In this document: piece after piece, positions 12,071 through 18,469 of the stretch
Layout of the letters: each line of letters opens with the position of its first letter
Numbering within the stretch: position 1 is the first letter of the stretch
Virus record (IMG/VR): IMGVR_UViG_3300047451_000094
Coordinates: 1-20,298 of that record
DNA: 20,298 nucleotides
Strand: one strand, 5' to 3'
Source of the DNA: a virus
Program-made: the position numbers and the translations under genes
Notes under the pieces: model-generated
What the model saw: only the letters and a program-made list of their open reading frames with translations
What the model was told of the DNA's origin: nothing
Database searches by the model: none

Positions 12071-12670
12071 ATGGCTGTTAGAAAGAGACCGAAGAAGGCG
12101 CCGAAGGGATTGGACGCTAGGTTCTATCCGAATGAGCGAGACGCGAGGAAGTGCCAGAACGCTCTGGTGGAATACGACAGGGTGGTCAGGTCGTATGAGG
12201 AGAATTGGGGCATCGACCGACTGCCCGGATTGGTGGATGCCGAAATGCGGGACCGCTGGTGGAAACAGTGGGACAAGCTGAACGCGGCGATTGAGAAGGG
12301 GTCGGGGCCAGAGGTTGAGCATGCGGTTGAGGTGACCATTCGGGCATGTGGCGTATTGGAGGCCCGAGCCATCGAGCTTGGGGCGAAGCCTCTCACCGGG
12401 GATCGGTGGGAGTGCCAGCTACCAGACGGCGGTGTGCTGGCGATTGTCAGGGATGCCGCCGAGGTGATGCCGGTGCATAGTGAGGGCAGGTACGATCAGG
12501 TGTACTGTATGGACGAGGTGGCGAAGATCATGCAGCAATGGCGGGCAGACGAGGCCGGCAAGCTGGCGGAGAGCGTGAAGGGCGTGTTTCCGGGTGCCGT
12601 GGTGGACAGCATCGAGAAGAGGGTGCCGACAGCCACGGAGGTTGAGTTGAACGATGAAATACCGTTTTAG
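12071..12670 (+). CDS. Phage protein of unknown fold with SSB-like C-terminal tip
   Basis: 199 residues from the ATG at 12071 with GAGGAGG five bases upstream; a GTG at 12053 is less likely. The N-terminus is basic (MAVRKRPKKAPKGLDARF). The middle is mostly helical with conserved-looking Trp pairs (DRWWKQWDKLNAAIEKG) and a segment GDRWECQLPDGGVLAIVRDA that reads as a small beta sheet. After VYCMDEVAKIMQQWRADEA comes a helix and the end VELNDEIPF. That last motif closely resembles the DDDIPF tip of bacterial SSB, the docking site for many replication and repair enzymes. A protein ending so may mimic SSB or join the replisome. It has no visible catalytic motif. Confidence 0.7.
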   Translation: MAVRKRPKKAPKGLDARFYPNERDARKCQNALVEYDRVVRSYEENWGIDRLPGLVDAEMRDRWWKQWDKLNAAIEKGSGPEVEHAVEVTIRACGVLEARAIELGAKPLTGDRWECQLPDGGVLAIVRDAAEVMPVHSEGRYDQVYCMDEVAKIMQQWRADEAGKLAESVKGVFPGAVVDSIEKRVPTATEVELNDEIPF

Positions 12671-12680
12671 GGAGGCGGAC

Positions 12681-12950
12681 GTGGAAAACATAAACAGCGA
12701 TGACAGGGAAATGCTTTACAAGAGCCGGCAGTATGTGCTGATCGGCTCAGACGGCTGGGTTGACGTGCGAGGGCTGTCGGTGAACATTATCAAGACAGGC
12801 GATGGGGTGCGGCTCGAGGTTTGGCCGGTGGAGACAGACGGGTTGAGTGCAACGAGGCCGCTGGGTACTATGGAGGTGACTGAGCCTGAGAAGGAGCGCG
12901 GGCCGTCTCCGAGGAAAAGGTTTAACTGTGTTAAGGGGGAGAGAAAATGA
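12681..12950 (+). CDS. Hypothetical protein
   Basis: 89 residues from the GTG at 12681, chosen because GGGAGG sits five bases upstream. The in-frame ATG at 12654 would overlap the previous gene by 17 bases with a badly spaced ribosome site, but cannot be excluded. After an acidic start (MENINSDDREMLYKS) there are strands (QYVLIGSDGWVDVRGLSVNI, GVRLEVWPVE), then a charged, Pro/Lys/Arg-rich end (EKERGPSPRKRFNCVKGERK). It looks like a small beta protein with a disordered basic tail. No family is recognised. The stop overlaps the next ATG by four bases. Confidence 0.65.
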   Translation: MENINSDDREMLYKSRQYVLIGSDGWVDVRGLSVNIIKTGDGVRLEVWPVETDGLSATRPLGTMEVTEPEKERGPSPRKRFNCVKGERK

Positions 12951-13129
12951 TACAGAAAGGTGACGGAGAGATAGCGCGCAGGCTGAGTAATGGGCTTTGC
13001 CCAAATTGCAAGACAGCGATAGAGTGCTGGCAAATTGATGTTAAGGCCAACACCATTTCTGCTGATTGCACAACCTGTGGTTTGGGCATTATAGATTTGC
13101 TAGATGGAGAGAAAAGTGAAACGAGCTAA
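12947..13129 (+). CDS. Small zinc-ribbon protein
   Basis: 60 residues from the ATG at 12947, with GGGGGAGAG upstream. The body is GLCPNCKTAIECWQ (Cys18, Cys21), a beta hairpin (IDVKANTISADC), then CTTCGLGII (Cys41, Cys44), a classic two-knuckle zinc ribbon of the kind that binds nucleic acid or protein. The end is polar (LDGEKSETS). It sits in a chain of overlapping small genes before the terminase. Its role is unknown; zinc binding is likely from the cysteine spacing. Confidence 0.72.
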   Translation: MIQKGDGEIARRLSNGLCPNCKTAIECWQIDVKANTISADCTTCGLGIIDLLDGEKSETS

Positions 13130-13385
13130 AGTGCTGGACGATGCAAAGCAGATGGTCACGAAGGACCGGGCTGCGGATCACGGTGATATGGAGGACAATT
13201 TTGCGCTGATCGCAAAGTATTGGTCAGCGCATACAGGCCACAAGATTGAGCCGCAGGATGTGGGCGTGATGATGGCGCTTCTCAAAATGGCGAGGGCGAA
13301 GAGCAATCCGTATCACGAGGATAATTATGTCGATGGCGCCGGATATATGGCATGCGCGGCGGAATGCGTGCATGTAGATGGGTGA
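13116..13385 (+). CDS. DUF6378-like phage protein
   Basis: 89 residues from the GTG at 13116, with GGAGAGAAAA upstream; the ATG at 13104 has no ribosome site. The sequence VLDDAKQMVTKDRAADHGDM, EDNFALIAKYWSAHTG, then VGVMMALLKMARAKSNPYHE, DNYVDGAGYMACAAECV matches the pattern I know as DUF6378: KDRAxxHGD, EDNFxxIAxxWS, VxxMMxLLKxAR, DNxxDxAGYxAC. The family is widespread in phages, fully helical and rich in conserved charged and His residues. It may have a nucleotide-pyrophosphohydrolase-like (MazG-like) fold, but that is inference. It overlaps both neighbours. Confidence 0.8.
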   Translation: MKRAKVLDDAKQMVTKDRAADHGDMEDNFALIAKYWSAHTGHKIEPQDVGVMMALLKMARAKSNPYHEDNYVDGAGYMACAAECVHVDG

Positions 13386-13593
13386 TGTTCTTGATTTTGA
13401 GCGCGGGTCTTTTGTCCGGTTTTTTAAGGAATACGTTGACTGTGGCTGGTGTGACCAGCCGACAAGGGGTCGGGTGTACGAGGAGAGCCAGAAGATAGTG
13501 TGCAGTGTCTGCAATGGGGTGCTGCTGGAGATAGACGATGAACCGATGTTGATACTAACGCTTGATGAGGATGATTTCGATGGTAGCGCATAA
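13378..13593 (+). CDS. Small Cys-pair protein
   Basis: 71 residues from the ATG at 13378, overlapping the stop of the previous gene by eight bases. It has a hydrophobic/charged N-terminus (MGDVLDFERGSFVRFFKEY) and two knuckles, CGWCDQP (Cys22, Cys25) and CSVCNGVLL (Cys42, Cys45), suited to one zinc ion. It ends in a strongly acidic tail (LTLDEDDFDGSA). It is the last small gene before the terminase, whose start it overlaps by 14 bases. The function is unknown. Confidence 0.68.
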   Translation: MGDVLDFERGSFVRFFKEYVDCGWCDQPTRGRVYEESQKIVCSVCNGVLLEIDDEPMLILTLDEDDFDGSA

Positions 13594-14089
13594 GCTGAAA
13601 GAAGAGGTTTTTGACGAGTTTCTGGCTCGCATCGCTGCCGGTGAAAGTGGCAGGAAGGTCTGCAAGGAAAAGAGCATGCCAAGCTGGGGTTCGGTGTGGA
13701 AAAAGATCAGGATGGAGCCTGACTTTTTGGCGCGCTATTCAGCGGCTTTGGAGAGCCGTGGAATGGTTTTGGCTGATGATCTAGATGACATAACGCGAGG
13801 CGTATTGGCGGGTATGCTTGATCCAGCAGCGGCTAGAGTAGCGGCAGATATAATCAAGTGGCAGGCGGCGAGGATGACGCCGAAGGTTTATGGAGATAAG
13901 GCGCACATGACAGTTGAGACAAAGGGTGGCGGCTTCATCGAAGAGTTAAAGCGTGTTGAGGATGCGGTGAAAGCAAAGACAGCGGAAATGCTGACAGACA
14001 AGCGAGACACAGAAGATGATGCACTACGCGCGGGCGAGGGTGGTGTTAACCAAGATAAGGTTAACAACGATGTCTCAGGGGCGACATAA
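13580..14089 (+). CDS. terS: Terminase small subunit (Sf6-like)
   Basis: 169 residues. The ATG at 13580 is chosen with GAGGATGATTT upstream; the frame reaches an ATG at 13562 without a ribosome site. FDEFLARIAAGESGRKVCKE followed by MPSWGSVWKKIRMEPDFLAR is a helix-turn-helix DNA-binding domain. The central helices (ADDLDDITRGVLAG, AARVAADIIKWQAARMTPKV) and YGDK are the oligomerisation part of Sf6-type small subunits. The C-terminal ~55 residues are polar and likely disordered, where the large subunit binds in related phages. The subunit forms a ring that recognises the packaging site and delivers the genome to the large subunit encoded 186 bases downstream. That unusually wide gap has structured repeats. 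Confidence 0.85.
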   Translation: MVAHKLKEEVFDEFLARIAAGESGRKVCKEKSMPSWGSVWKKIRMEPDFLARYSAALESRGMVLADDLDDITRGVLAGMLDPAAARVAADIIKWQAARMTPKVYGDKAHMTVETKGGGFIEELKRVEDAVKAKTAEMLTDKRDTEDDALRAGEGGVNQDKVNNDVSGAT

Positions 14090-14121
14090 TTATGATAATA
14101 TATTGTTCCACGGCTAAGTCA

Positions 14122-14152
14122 TTGATTTCGTTACATCCGGCACACGCATAAT
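14122..14152 (+). promoter_or_regulatory. Possible late promoter upstream of the large terminase
   Basis: TTGATT (14122-14127) and CATAAT (14147-14152) are 19 bases apart, somewhat long for sigma70. The -10 overlaps the left arm of the inverted repeat at 14145-14164, so a bound protein could block it. The spacing makes the call tentative. Confidence 0.25.
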
Positions 14153-14164
14153 GGACGTTATGCG
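14145..14164 (+). repeat. Inverted repeat between terminase genes
   Basis: CGCATAA (14145-14151) and TTATGCG (14158-14164) are perfect 7-bp arms around TGGACG. The size and symmetry suit a dimeric DNA-binding protein. Confidence 0.65.
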
Positions 14165-14170
14165 ACAAAA

Positions 14171-14196
14171 CGTGAAACATTGCCGTGAAACAATGA
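14171..14196 (+). repeat. Tandem 13-bp direct repeat between terminase genes
   Basis: CGTGAAACATTGC (14171-14183) is followed at once by CGTGAAACAATGA (14184-14196); 11 of 13 bases match, with the first nine identical. An eight-C run (14197-14204) begins directly after. Confidence 0.65.
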
Positions 14197-14275
14197 CCCC
14201 CCCCGTCAAATCACGCGCGGGGGCCGTGATAAATATATACCCCCCTCTCGAAATCCCTGACCCACGGACCCACAC
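14197..14275 (+). other. C-rich leader of the large terminase gene, no ribosome site
   Basis: Contains an eight-C run (14197-14204), a five-G run (14219-14223) able to pair with it, TAAATATATA (14230-14239), then another six-C run. The 20 bases before the ATG at 14276 are almost free of purine runs, and no Shine-Dalgarno sequence is visible. Together with the repeats before it, the segment may hold a packaging (pac or cos) signal. Confidence 0.4.
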
Positions 14276-15676
14276 ATGACCCAATCCCCCCTGTCTGCCG
14301 ACACCATCGCCGTCCTGCGTGACGACCCCGCCCTCTTCGTTGAGACGGTCCTGCAAGCCAAGCCCCAGCGCTGGCAGAAGAAGGCTCTGGACGCGATTGC
14401 GGCGCATGATCGCGTGGCGGTCAAGAGCGGTCACGGTGTCGGGAAAACGGCATTTGAGTCGTGGATCGTGTTGTGGTGGCTGCTGACCCGCTATCCGACA
14501 AAAACGGCTGTGACCGCCAACAGCGCCCACCAGCTAAGTGACGTTTTGTGGACTGAGATCGACCGCTGGGCGCGGAACATGCCCCAGCCCTTCAAGGATT
14601 TGCTCGAGTTTAAGGCGGACAAGATATCCCTCAAGGGCGCGTCTGACAGCTTCGCCGTGGCGCGGACGAGCCGCCGGGAGAACCCGGAGGCGCTTGCTGG
14701 TTTCCACTCGCCGAACATGATGTTCATCGTTGAGGAGGCGTCTGGCGTGCCAAACGTGATCTTCGAGACTGCGTCTGGCGCGATGTCCACCCCCGGCGCG
14801 AAGATTATCATGTGCGGCAACCCCACCCGATCCGATGGATATTTTTATGATGCCTTTCACGCCGACCGGGAGCGCTGGCACTGCATCACTGTGTCGTGTG
14901 AGGAGGGCGAGTATGTAGACCCGAAATTTATCACTGATATGGCTGATAAATACGGTGAGGCGAGCAACGTCTACCGTGTGCGCGTGTTGGGCGAGTTTCC
15001 CACGCAGTCGGATGACGTTTTGGTGCCGCTGCATTTGGTTGAGGAGGCGACCCGGCGGGACGTGGAGGCTGGACCCACCACCCCGGTTGAGTGGGGTCTT
15101 GACGTTGCCCGCTATGGCGGCGACAGGTCCGCTCTGGCCAAGCGGCAGGGCAACGTGCTGGTCGAGCCGATCAAGACGTGGCAGGGCAAGGACTTGATGG
15201 AGTTGGCGGGGATTGTTCTGGCAGAGTATGACGCCGTGCCGTATCGGATGCGCCCGCAGGCGATCTATGTGGACGCGATTGGTCTGGGCGCTGGCTTGGC
15301 GGATCGCTTGCGCGAGTTGGACTTGCCCGCCGTGGCTGTCGCGGTGTCGGAGAGTGCCAGCATGAAGGACCGCTTTAATAAGCTGCGCGATGAGTTGTTC
15401 TGGAGCGCCCGCGAGTGGTTTGAGGCGCGTGACTGCCACATGCCGGCGGACGACACGCTGATCTCGGAGATCACCGGCATTAGGTATAAGTATCTCAGCA
15501 CCGGCAAGCTGAAGGTTGAGAGCAAGGACGAGATGAAGAAGCGTGGCCAGAGATCACCTGACGTGGCTGACGCCTTTGTGTTGAGCTTCGCCGGTGCAGG
15601 GGCGGTTGCTGGAGGCTGGTCAAGGGGTTATAATAGCAATCGCACATTGAACCCCTCAACGAATTGGATTGTTTAG
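14276..15676 (+). CDS. terL: Terminase large subunit (packaging ATPase and nuclease)
   Basis: 466 residues from the ATG at 14276; an in-frame stop 18 bases upstream fixes the start region. The N-terminal ATPase has WQKKALDAI, then SGHGVGKT (Walker A, 51-58), TANSAHQL, NMMFIVEEAS (Walker B with Glu153/Glu154) and a coupling motif MCGNPTR (179-185). The C-terminal nuclease is RNase H-like: WGLDVARYGGDRS with Asp276, IYVDAIGLGAG with Asp333 and RSPDVADAF with Asp429/Asp432. The order and length match P22/Sf6-type large subunits. The motor docks at the portal, pumps DNA into the prohead and cuts it. No ribosome site is visible before the start. It abuts the next gene without a gap. Confidence 0.94.
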   Translation: MTQSPLSADTIAVLRDDPALFVETVLQAKPQRWQKKALDAIAAHDRVAVKSGHGVGKTAFESWIVLWWLLTRYPTKTAVTANSAHQLSDVLWTEIDRWARNMPQPFKDLLEFKADKISLKGASDSFAVARTSRRENPEALAGFHSPNMMFIVEEASGVPNVIFETASGAMSTPGAKIIMCGNPTRSDGYFYDAFHADRERWHCITVSCEEGEYVDPKFITDMADKYGEASNVYRVRVLGEFPTQSDDVLVPLHLVEEATRRDVEAGPTTPVEWGLDVARYGGDRSALAKRQGNVLVEPIKTWQGKDLMELAGIVLAEYDAVPYRMRPQAIYVDAIGLGAGLADRLRELDLPAVAVAVSESASMKDRFNKLRDELFWSAREWFEARDCHMPADDTLISEITGIRYKYLSTGKLKVESKDEMKKRGQRSPDVADAFVLSFAGAGAVAGGWSRGYNSNRTLNPSTNWIV

Positions 15677-17233
15677 ATGGTGGACCTTTATCGCGGATAT
15701 GACGAAGGGCTTTTAACCGAAGAGCCGACTCGCTTTTCTGATTATGTCGCGTCCGCCTCATCTGACCCGTTGATGGACTCGCTTTTGGGCCTTGGCCCAT
15801 ACGAAAACAGTGGGGTAATCCTTCCAATCGCCAGAACCCCGCAGGGTGAGGCGGTGCCATCGTTCCCTGCGCCGGTTCAGGCCGCCGCGCGGACTGTGGC
15901 CCGCGCTATGGGCGGCCTGCCACTTGACATTGACCCCGAGACCGGCCTGCCCACCGAAGAAATGCTGATGGATGCGGCTGATTTGGCTGGATCGGTCACG
16001 GGGCTTGGGTTGCTTGCGCCTCGTCCCGCTGGCTCGCTTGGTATGGGTGGGCGAGGCATGATAGGTCATAACCGCCCACCAGCAACGGTGGGAAAGACGC
16101 CATATATTGTCGAGAACGAACTGAGAGGCACAGAGTTTCGCACCGCTGTATTGCCTGACGGTAGCCGCACATTAATTGATGCGGCGGGAAACCCTTATAT
16201 TGAAGAAAAAACTCTTAACAAACTACTGACTGGTGTGCCGCACTATGAAATGACATCTGAGTTTACGCCACCACCTGCTGGCGTCTTGTTACCAGAGGTC
16301 GAGGTGATGCCAGAGCAGTTTGAGGGCGGTTGGATCATCAATTTGTCTGGGGACCGCACAAGATACGGAAATCTTAGCAAGGTCAATGATATTGAGCTTT
16401 ATGGCGGAGGCGTTGACCTTGAGGGCGGCGATGATTTTATGCGTAGTCTCCGCGCTGTGTGGGCGTCTGCATCCGGTGCAGTATCTAGCATTGAAAATCA
16501 AGTAAAGGCGATTAGGAGCGGCCTTTTGGGCGGCGATCCAGATGCGCCCATTTATGGCGCCACCACAAATATGGCCGAGCGTTCTGGCGACTTTGCGGTT
16601 GATACTGCGGAAACGGTTATGAGGATGATCCCGAACTCGCGAATCAAGAAAGATGATTTCTTGGCGTTTGAGAAAAAAATAAAAGAAAAATACCCTGATT
16701 ACCCGGGTATGAAAGACCCAGACAAGGCGCTTGAGTGGCTTAAAAAAGACGCACAAACAACCGGCGCCGGAAACCGCAGACTGTTTTTTGTTCAGGAAGT
16801 CGCAAAAGGCTCAAACCAGTCTAAGGGTTTTCCAGATATAGGCTCTGTAAGGGCGGCAATATCTAAGCCTGAGACGCGATTTATGCCATACGGGAGAACT
16901 GGCGCGGCGATTGGCCTTCTGGCCCCAGAAGGCCAGCTTGCCACTCGCATGCGCCTTGGCGATATCGAAAATCCGCACAAGACCTATCCAGACATGATCG
17001 GAGACGCACTTGGTTATGAGGGTGGATACCCCGTAACAATAGGCAGGAGCTTGGGCTTCCCTGATTCATACGCGAGAATGATTGGGGCTGAGGGGAAACA
17101 ACCAGCCGGAATCCGAAGGGCTTTTGATATAGGCAGGGAAGTACAGTTTATGCGGCCTGATGTTGTTGACCCTCAAATGAAGTTTATCGAAGACCAGCGC
17201 CGCATGTTGCGTGAGGAGGGGCTGTTGTTTTGA
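15677..17233 (+). CDS. Large unknown phage protein between terminase and portal
   Basis: 518 residues; the ATG follows the terminase stop with no gap. Residues ~65-130 are Ala/Gly-rich and helical with a hydrophobic stretch (ADLAGSVTGLGLLAP). It is followed by GMIGHNRPP (127-135), a short motif I have seen in large unannotated marine phage proteins. Later parts include a charged Lys/Glu region (FEKKIKEKYPDYPGM), GNRRLFFVQEVAKG and FPDIGSVRAAISKPETRF, then a mixed alpha/beta end with YEGGYPVTIG. No catalytic motif is clear. Base composition changes within the gene: 15841-15900 is 45/60 GC, 16201-16260 is 23/60. Position suggests a virion, ejection or head-portal accessory protein. The C-terminal part recalls the repeated units of large polyvalent phage proteins, but only loosely. 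Confidence 0.75.
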   Translation: MVDLYRGYDEGLLTEEPTRFSDYVASASSDPLMDSLLGLGPYENSGVILPIARTPQGEAVPSFPAPVQAAARTVARAMGGLPLDIDPETGLPTEEMLMDAADLAGSVTGLGLLAPRPAGSLGMGGRGMIGHNRPPATVGKTPYIVENELRGTEFRTAVLPDGSRTLIDAAGNPYIEEKTLNKLLTGVPHYEMTSEFTPPPAGVLLPEVEVMPEQFEGGWIINLSGDRTRYGNLSKVNDIELYGGGVDLEGGDDFMRSLRAVWASASGAVSSIENQVKAIRSGLLGGDPDAPIYGATTNMAERSGDFAVDTAETVMRMIPNSRIKKDDFLAFEKKIKEKYPDYPGMKDPDKALEWLKKDAQTTGAGNRRLFFVQEVAKGSNQSKGFPDIGSVRAAISKPETRFMPYGRTGAAIGLLAPEGQLATRMRLGDIENPHKTYPDMIGDALGYEGGYPVTIGRSLGFPDSYARMIGAEGKQPAGIRRAFDIGREVQFMRPDVVDPQMKFIEDQRRMLREEGLLF

Positions 17234-17236
17234 TGC

Positions 17237-17434
17237 TTAGAGGTCTTCCAAAAGCTCATCATCTTCTGGGTTCAGGCCCAGAGCGTGGCAAAGGTAATCA
17301 TTAATGATGTCAATATGCTCATCAAGCTCTTCTGTGGACGTTGTGGATTCGCGGGCCAATACCATACCGTGTATGGCCTTTGACATAATTGTTTCCCTTA
17401 TAATCAGGGCGTCTTCTTTATCTATTTCAACCAT
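17237..17434 (-). CDS. Small acidic helical protein on the opposite strand
   Basis: 65 residues on the minus strand from the ATG at 17434, which has GGGAGG five bases upstream; codons above it have no ribosome site. The sequence MVEIDKEDALIIRETIMSKA, IHGMVLARESTTSTEELDEH, IDIINDYLCHALGLNPEDDE is helical and acidic, ending in LLEDL. It is the only leftward gene among the rightward late genes. A perfect TATAAT lies about 25 bases upstream of its start, so it looks autonomously expressed, like phage moron or anti-host genes. No known family is recognised. Its stop lies four bases from the stop of the 518-residue gene. Confidence 0.65.
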   Translation of the reverse strand: MVEIDKEDALIIRETIMSKAIHGMVLARESTTSTEELDEHIDIINDYLCHALGLNPEDDELLEDL

Positions 17435-17458
17435 AAAGGCCTCCCTTGTCAGGCGCAG

Positions 17459-17464
17459 ATTATA
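17459..17464 (-). promoter_or_regulatory. -10 element for the lone leftward gene
   Basis: Read leftward, GTGTATAATCTGCG contains a perfect TATAAT (complement of 17459-17464), about 25 bases before the ATG at 17434. The matching -35 region is poor. A rightward TTGTCA (17446-17451) with an imperfect TATCAG 18 bases later overlaps it, so two opposed promoters may share this spacer. Confidence 0.4.
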
Positions 17465-17497
17465 CACAATATCAGAACGATATAAAAGGCAAAAATA

Positions 17498-17815
17498 ATG
17501 CCCCCAAGCGCCCCTAAAGACCCCCGCCTAGCGAAATATGGCGTTAAGGGTTACAATATGCCAAAGCGCACACCCAGCCACCCGACCAAGTCGCATGTGG
17601 TTGTGGCGAAGGTGGGCGACACGGTCAAGGTCATTCGCTTTGGCCAGCAGGGCGTAAAGACAAATCAGACGGTTGGGCAGCGCAAGGCGTTTGAGAGCCG
17701 TCACCGCAAGAACATAGCCAAGGGCAAGCTGTCTGCGGCGTATTGGGCGGCGAAGGTCAAGTGGAACCCACAAAAGACCAAGTCGCCATCTAAAAAGTGG
17801 AAGAAGGGATCGTAA
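17498..17815 (+). CDS. Basic conserved phage protein
   Basis: 105 residues from the ATG at 17498. It opens MPPSAPKDPRLAKYGVKGYN and has a strand pair (KSHVVVAKVGDTVKVIRFGQ). Then comes AFESRHRKNIAKGKLSAAYW and a tail of Lys/Ser (KWNPQKTKSPSKKWKKGS). The segment FGQQGV...FxxRHxKNIAKGKxSAAYWAxKVKW is a pattern I recognise from many cyanophages and related marine phages, where the protein is encoded near the portal. It is strongly basic, so DNA or RNA contact inside the virion or during packaging is plausible. No ribosome site is strong; the A-rich AAAAATAATG leader may suffice. Confidence 0.75.
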   Translation: MPPSAPKDPRLAKYGVKGYNMPKRTPSHPTKSHVVVAKVGDTVKVIRFGQQGVKTNQTVGQRKAFESRHRKNIAKGKLSAAYWAAKVKWNPQKTKSPSKKWKKGS

Positions 17816-17994
17816 TGGCCGCAGGACTTCACTATTTCAGAGACGGCACAAAATATCGTGGCGACATACACAAACACAATGACGGCGTCATCATGACTGG
17901 CGCCCGCATGACGCCCAAGAGCAAGCGCGTCTATCACTTCGCAGATTTGTCCGAAACAGCAAAAAAGAAAGCGAGAAAGAAAAATGCCCGGTAA
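17815..17994 (+). CDS. Small basic phage protein
   Basis: 59 residues from the ATG at 17815, whose A ends the previous stop (TAATG). The start MAAGLHYFRDGTKYRGDIHK has paired aromatics. It is followed by a GVIMTGARMTPKSKRVYHF segment with a conserved-looking Lys/Ser pattern and a basic helix (LSETAKKKARKKNAR). This H/Y-F-x-x-G-x-x-(F/Y)-x-G-x-x-H-K...SK-x-(V/L)-(Y/F)-x-F build occurs in several marine phages near portal genes. The function is unknown. Confidence 0.72.
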   Translation: MAAGLHYFRDGTKYRGDIHKHNDGVIMTGARMTPKSKRVYHFADLSETAKKKARKKNAR

Positions 17995-18031
17995 ACACTA
18001 CGGAAAAGGCAAGGGCGGGAAGAAGAAGTAA
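17984..18031 (+). CDS. 15-residue basic microprotein (candidate)
   Basis: A 16-codon frame, ATG at 17984 and TAA at 18029-18031, encodes MPGKHYGKGKGGKKK. It overlaps the end of the previous gene by 11 bases and shares TAATG with the next ATG, so it fills exactly what would otherwise be a 36-base gap. Preceding AGAAAGAAAA is purine-rich. Many marine podoviruses appear to have tiny Gly/Lys-rich frames beside the portal. It could be a real peptide or only a coupling spacer; seven of 15 residues are lysine or arginine-type basic, which would suit nucleic-acid binding. Confidence 0.45.
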   Translation: MPGKHYGKGKGGKKK

Positions 18032-18228
18032 TGCCGAGGCGCTTTCCCAATGTCCCGAAAGATAAAAAGACCGGCGTTCCGAAGAAGTATCTTGCGGGCG
18101 CTAAATCTAAAACACGCAAGGCGGCTGAGATCAAAAAAACTGCTAAAGCGTACAAGGAAGGCAAGAAGATAGACGTGAAGGCCGTCAGCCGTTCCAGAGC
18201 AAAGCAAGGGAGACGAGGCCGTGCCTAA
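18031..18228 (+). CDS. Small Lys/Arg-rich phage protein
   Basis: 65 residues from the ATG at 18031 in TAATG overlap with the microprotein stop. It starts MPRRFPNVPKDKKTGVPKKY, then LAGAKSKTRKAAEIKKTAKA and YKEGKKIDVKAVSRSRAKQG, ending RRGRA. The GVPKKYLxG...RKAAEIKxTxKAYxEGK pattern is shared by short phage proteins and resembles DUF5872 of large viruses; I am not certain of that name. About a third of residues are basic, so it should bind nucleic acid. The next gene starts inside its last three codons. Confidence 0.72.
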   Translation: MPRRFPNVPKDKKTGVPKKYLAGAKSKTRKAAEIKKTAKAYKEGKKIDVKAVSRSRAKQGRRGRA

Positions 18229-18469
18229 AGCAAAGCCACTATCCGAGGCAACAAAGAAATCGCTCCGTGCCAAGGCGGAGAAGAGCAAGTTTACATATGG
18301 CGAACTTGCTCAGGTATACCGGCGCGGTCAAGGCGCGTACCTTTCAAGCGGATCACGCAACGTGCCAATGGCGGCTTGGAGTATGGGCCGGGTAAACAGC
18401 TATATGCGGGGCGACAAGGCTCGCACCGCCGACAAAGACATCTACAAGAAAGCAAGAGGCAAGAAATGA
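18221..18469 (+). CDS. DUF5824-like small phage protein
   Basis: 82 residues from a GTG at 18221 overlapping the previous gene by eight bases. The sequence MPKAKPLSEATKKSLRAKAE, KSKFTYGELAQVYRRGQGAY, then SSGSRNVPMAAWSMGRVNSY ends ADKDIYKKARGKK. The segments LSxATKxxLxxKAExS, LxxVYRRGxxAYxxSGSR, MAAWxxxRVNSYxxG and ADKDI match the pattern of DUF5824 proteins found in phages and large viruses. It is helical and basic, of unknown function. It lies in the string of small overlapping genes leading to the portal. Confidence 0.78.
   Translation: MPKAKPLSEATKKSLRAKAEKSKFTYGELAQVYRRGQGAYLSSGSRNVPMAAWSMGRVNSYMRGDKARTADKDIYKKARGKK

Noticed and set aside
11830-12081. Rightward open frame of 83 codons across the iteron-like region
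   Set aside because: Its peptide is largely translation of the repeated CCGTATC/GGTACGG motif, it overlaps the next gene, and the region is better explained as control DNA.
14534-15439. Long leftward open frame (301 codons) inside the large terminase gene
   Set aside because: It lies wholly opposite clear terL codons with catalytic motifs, has no ribosome site, and its His/Arg/Leu-rich composition is typical of antisense GC-rich sequence.
18376-18465. Upstream extension of the cysteine-cluster gene from the ATG at 18376
   Set aside because: It would overlap most of the end of the DUF5824-like gene; the ATG at 18466 gives the ATGA overlap typical of this string.
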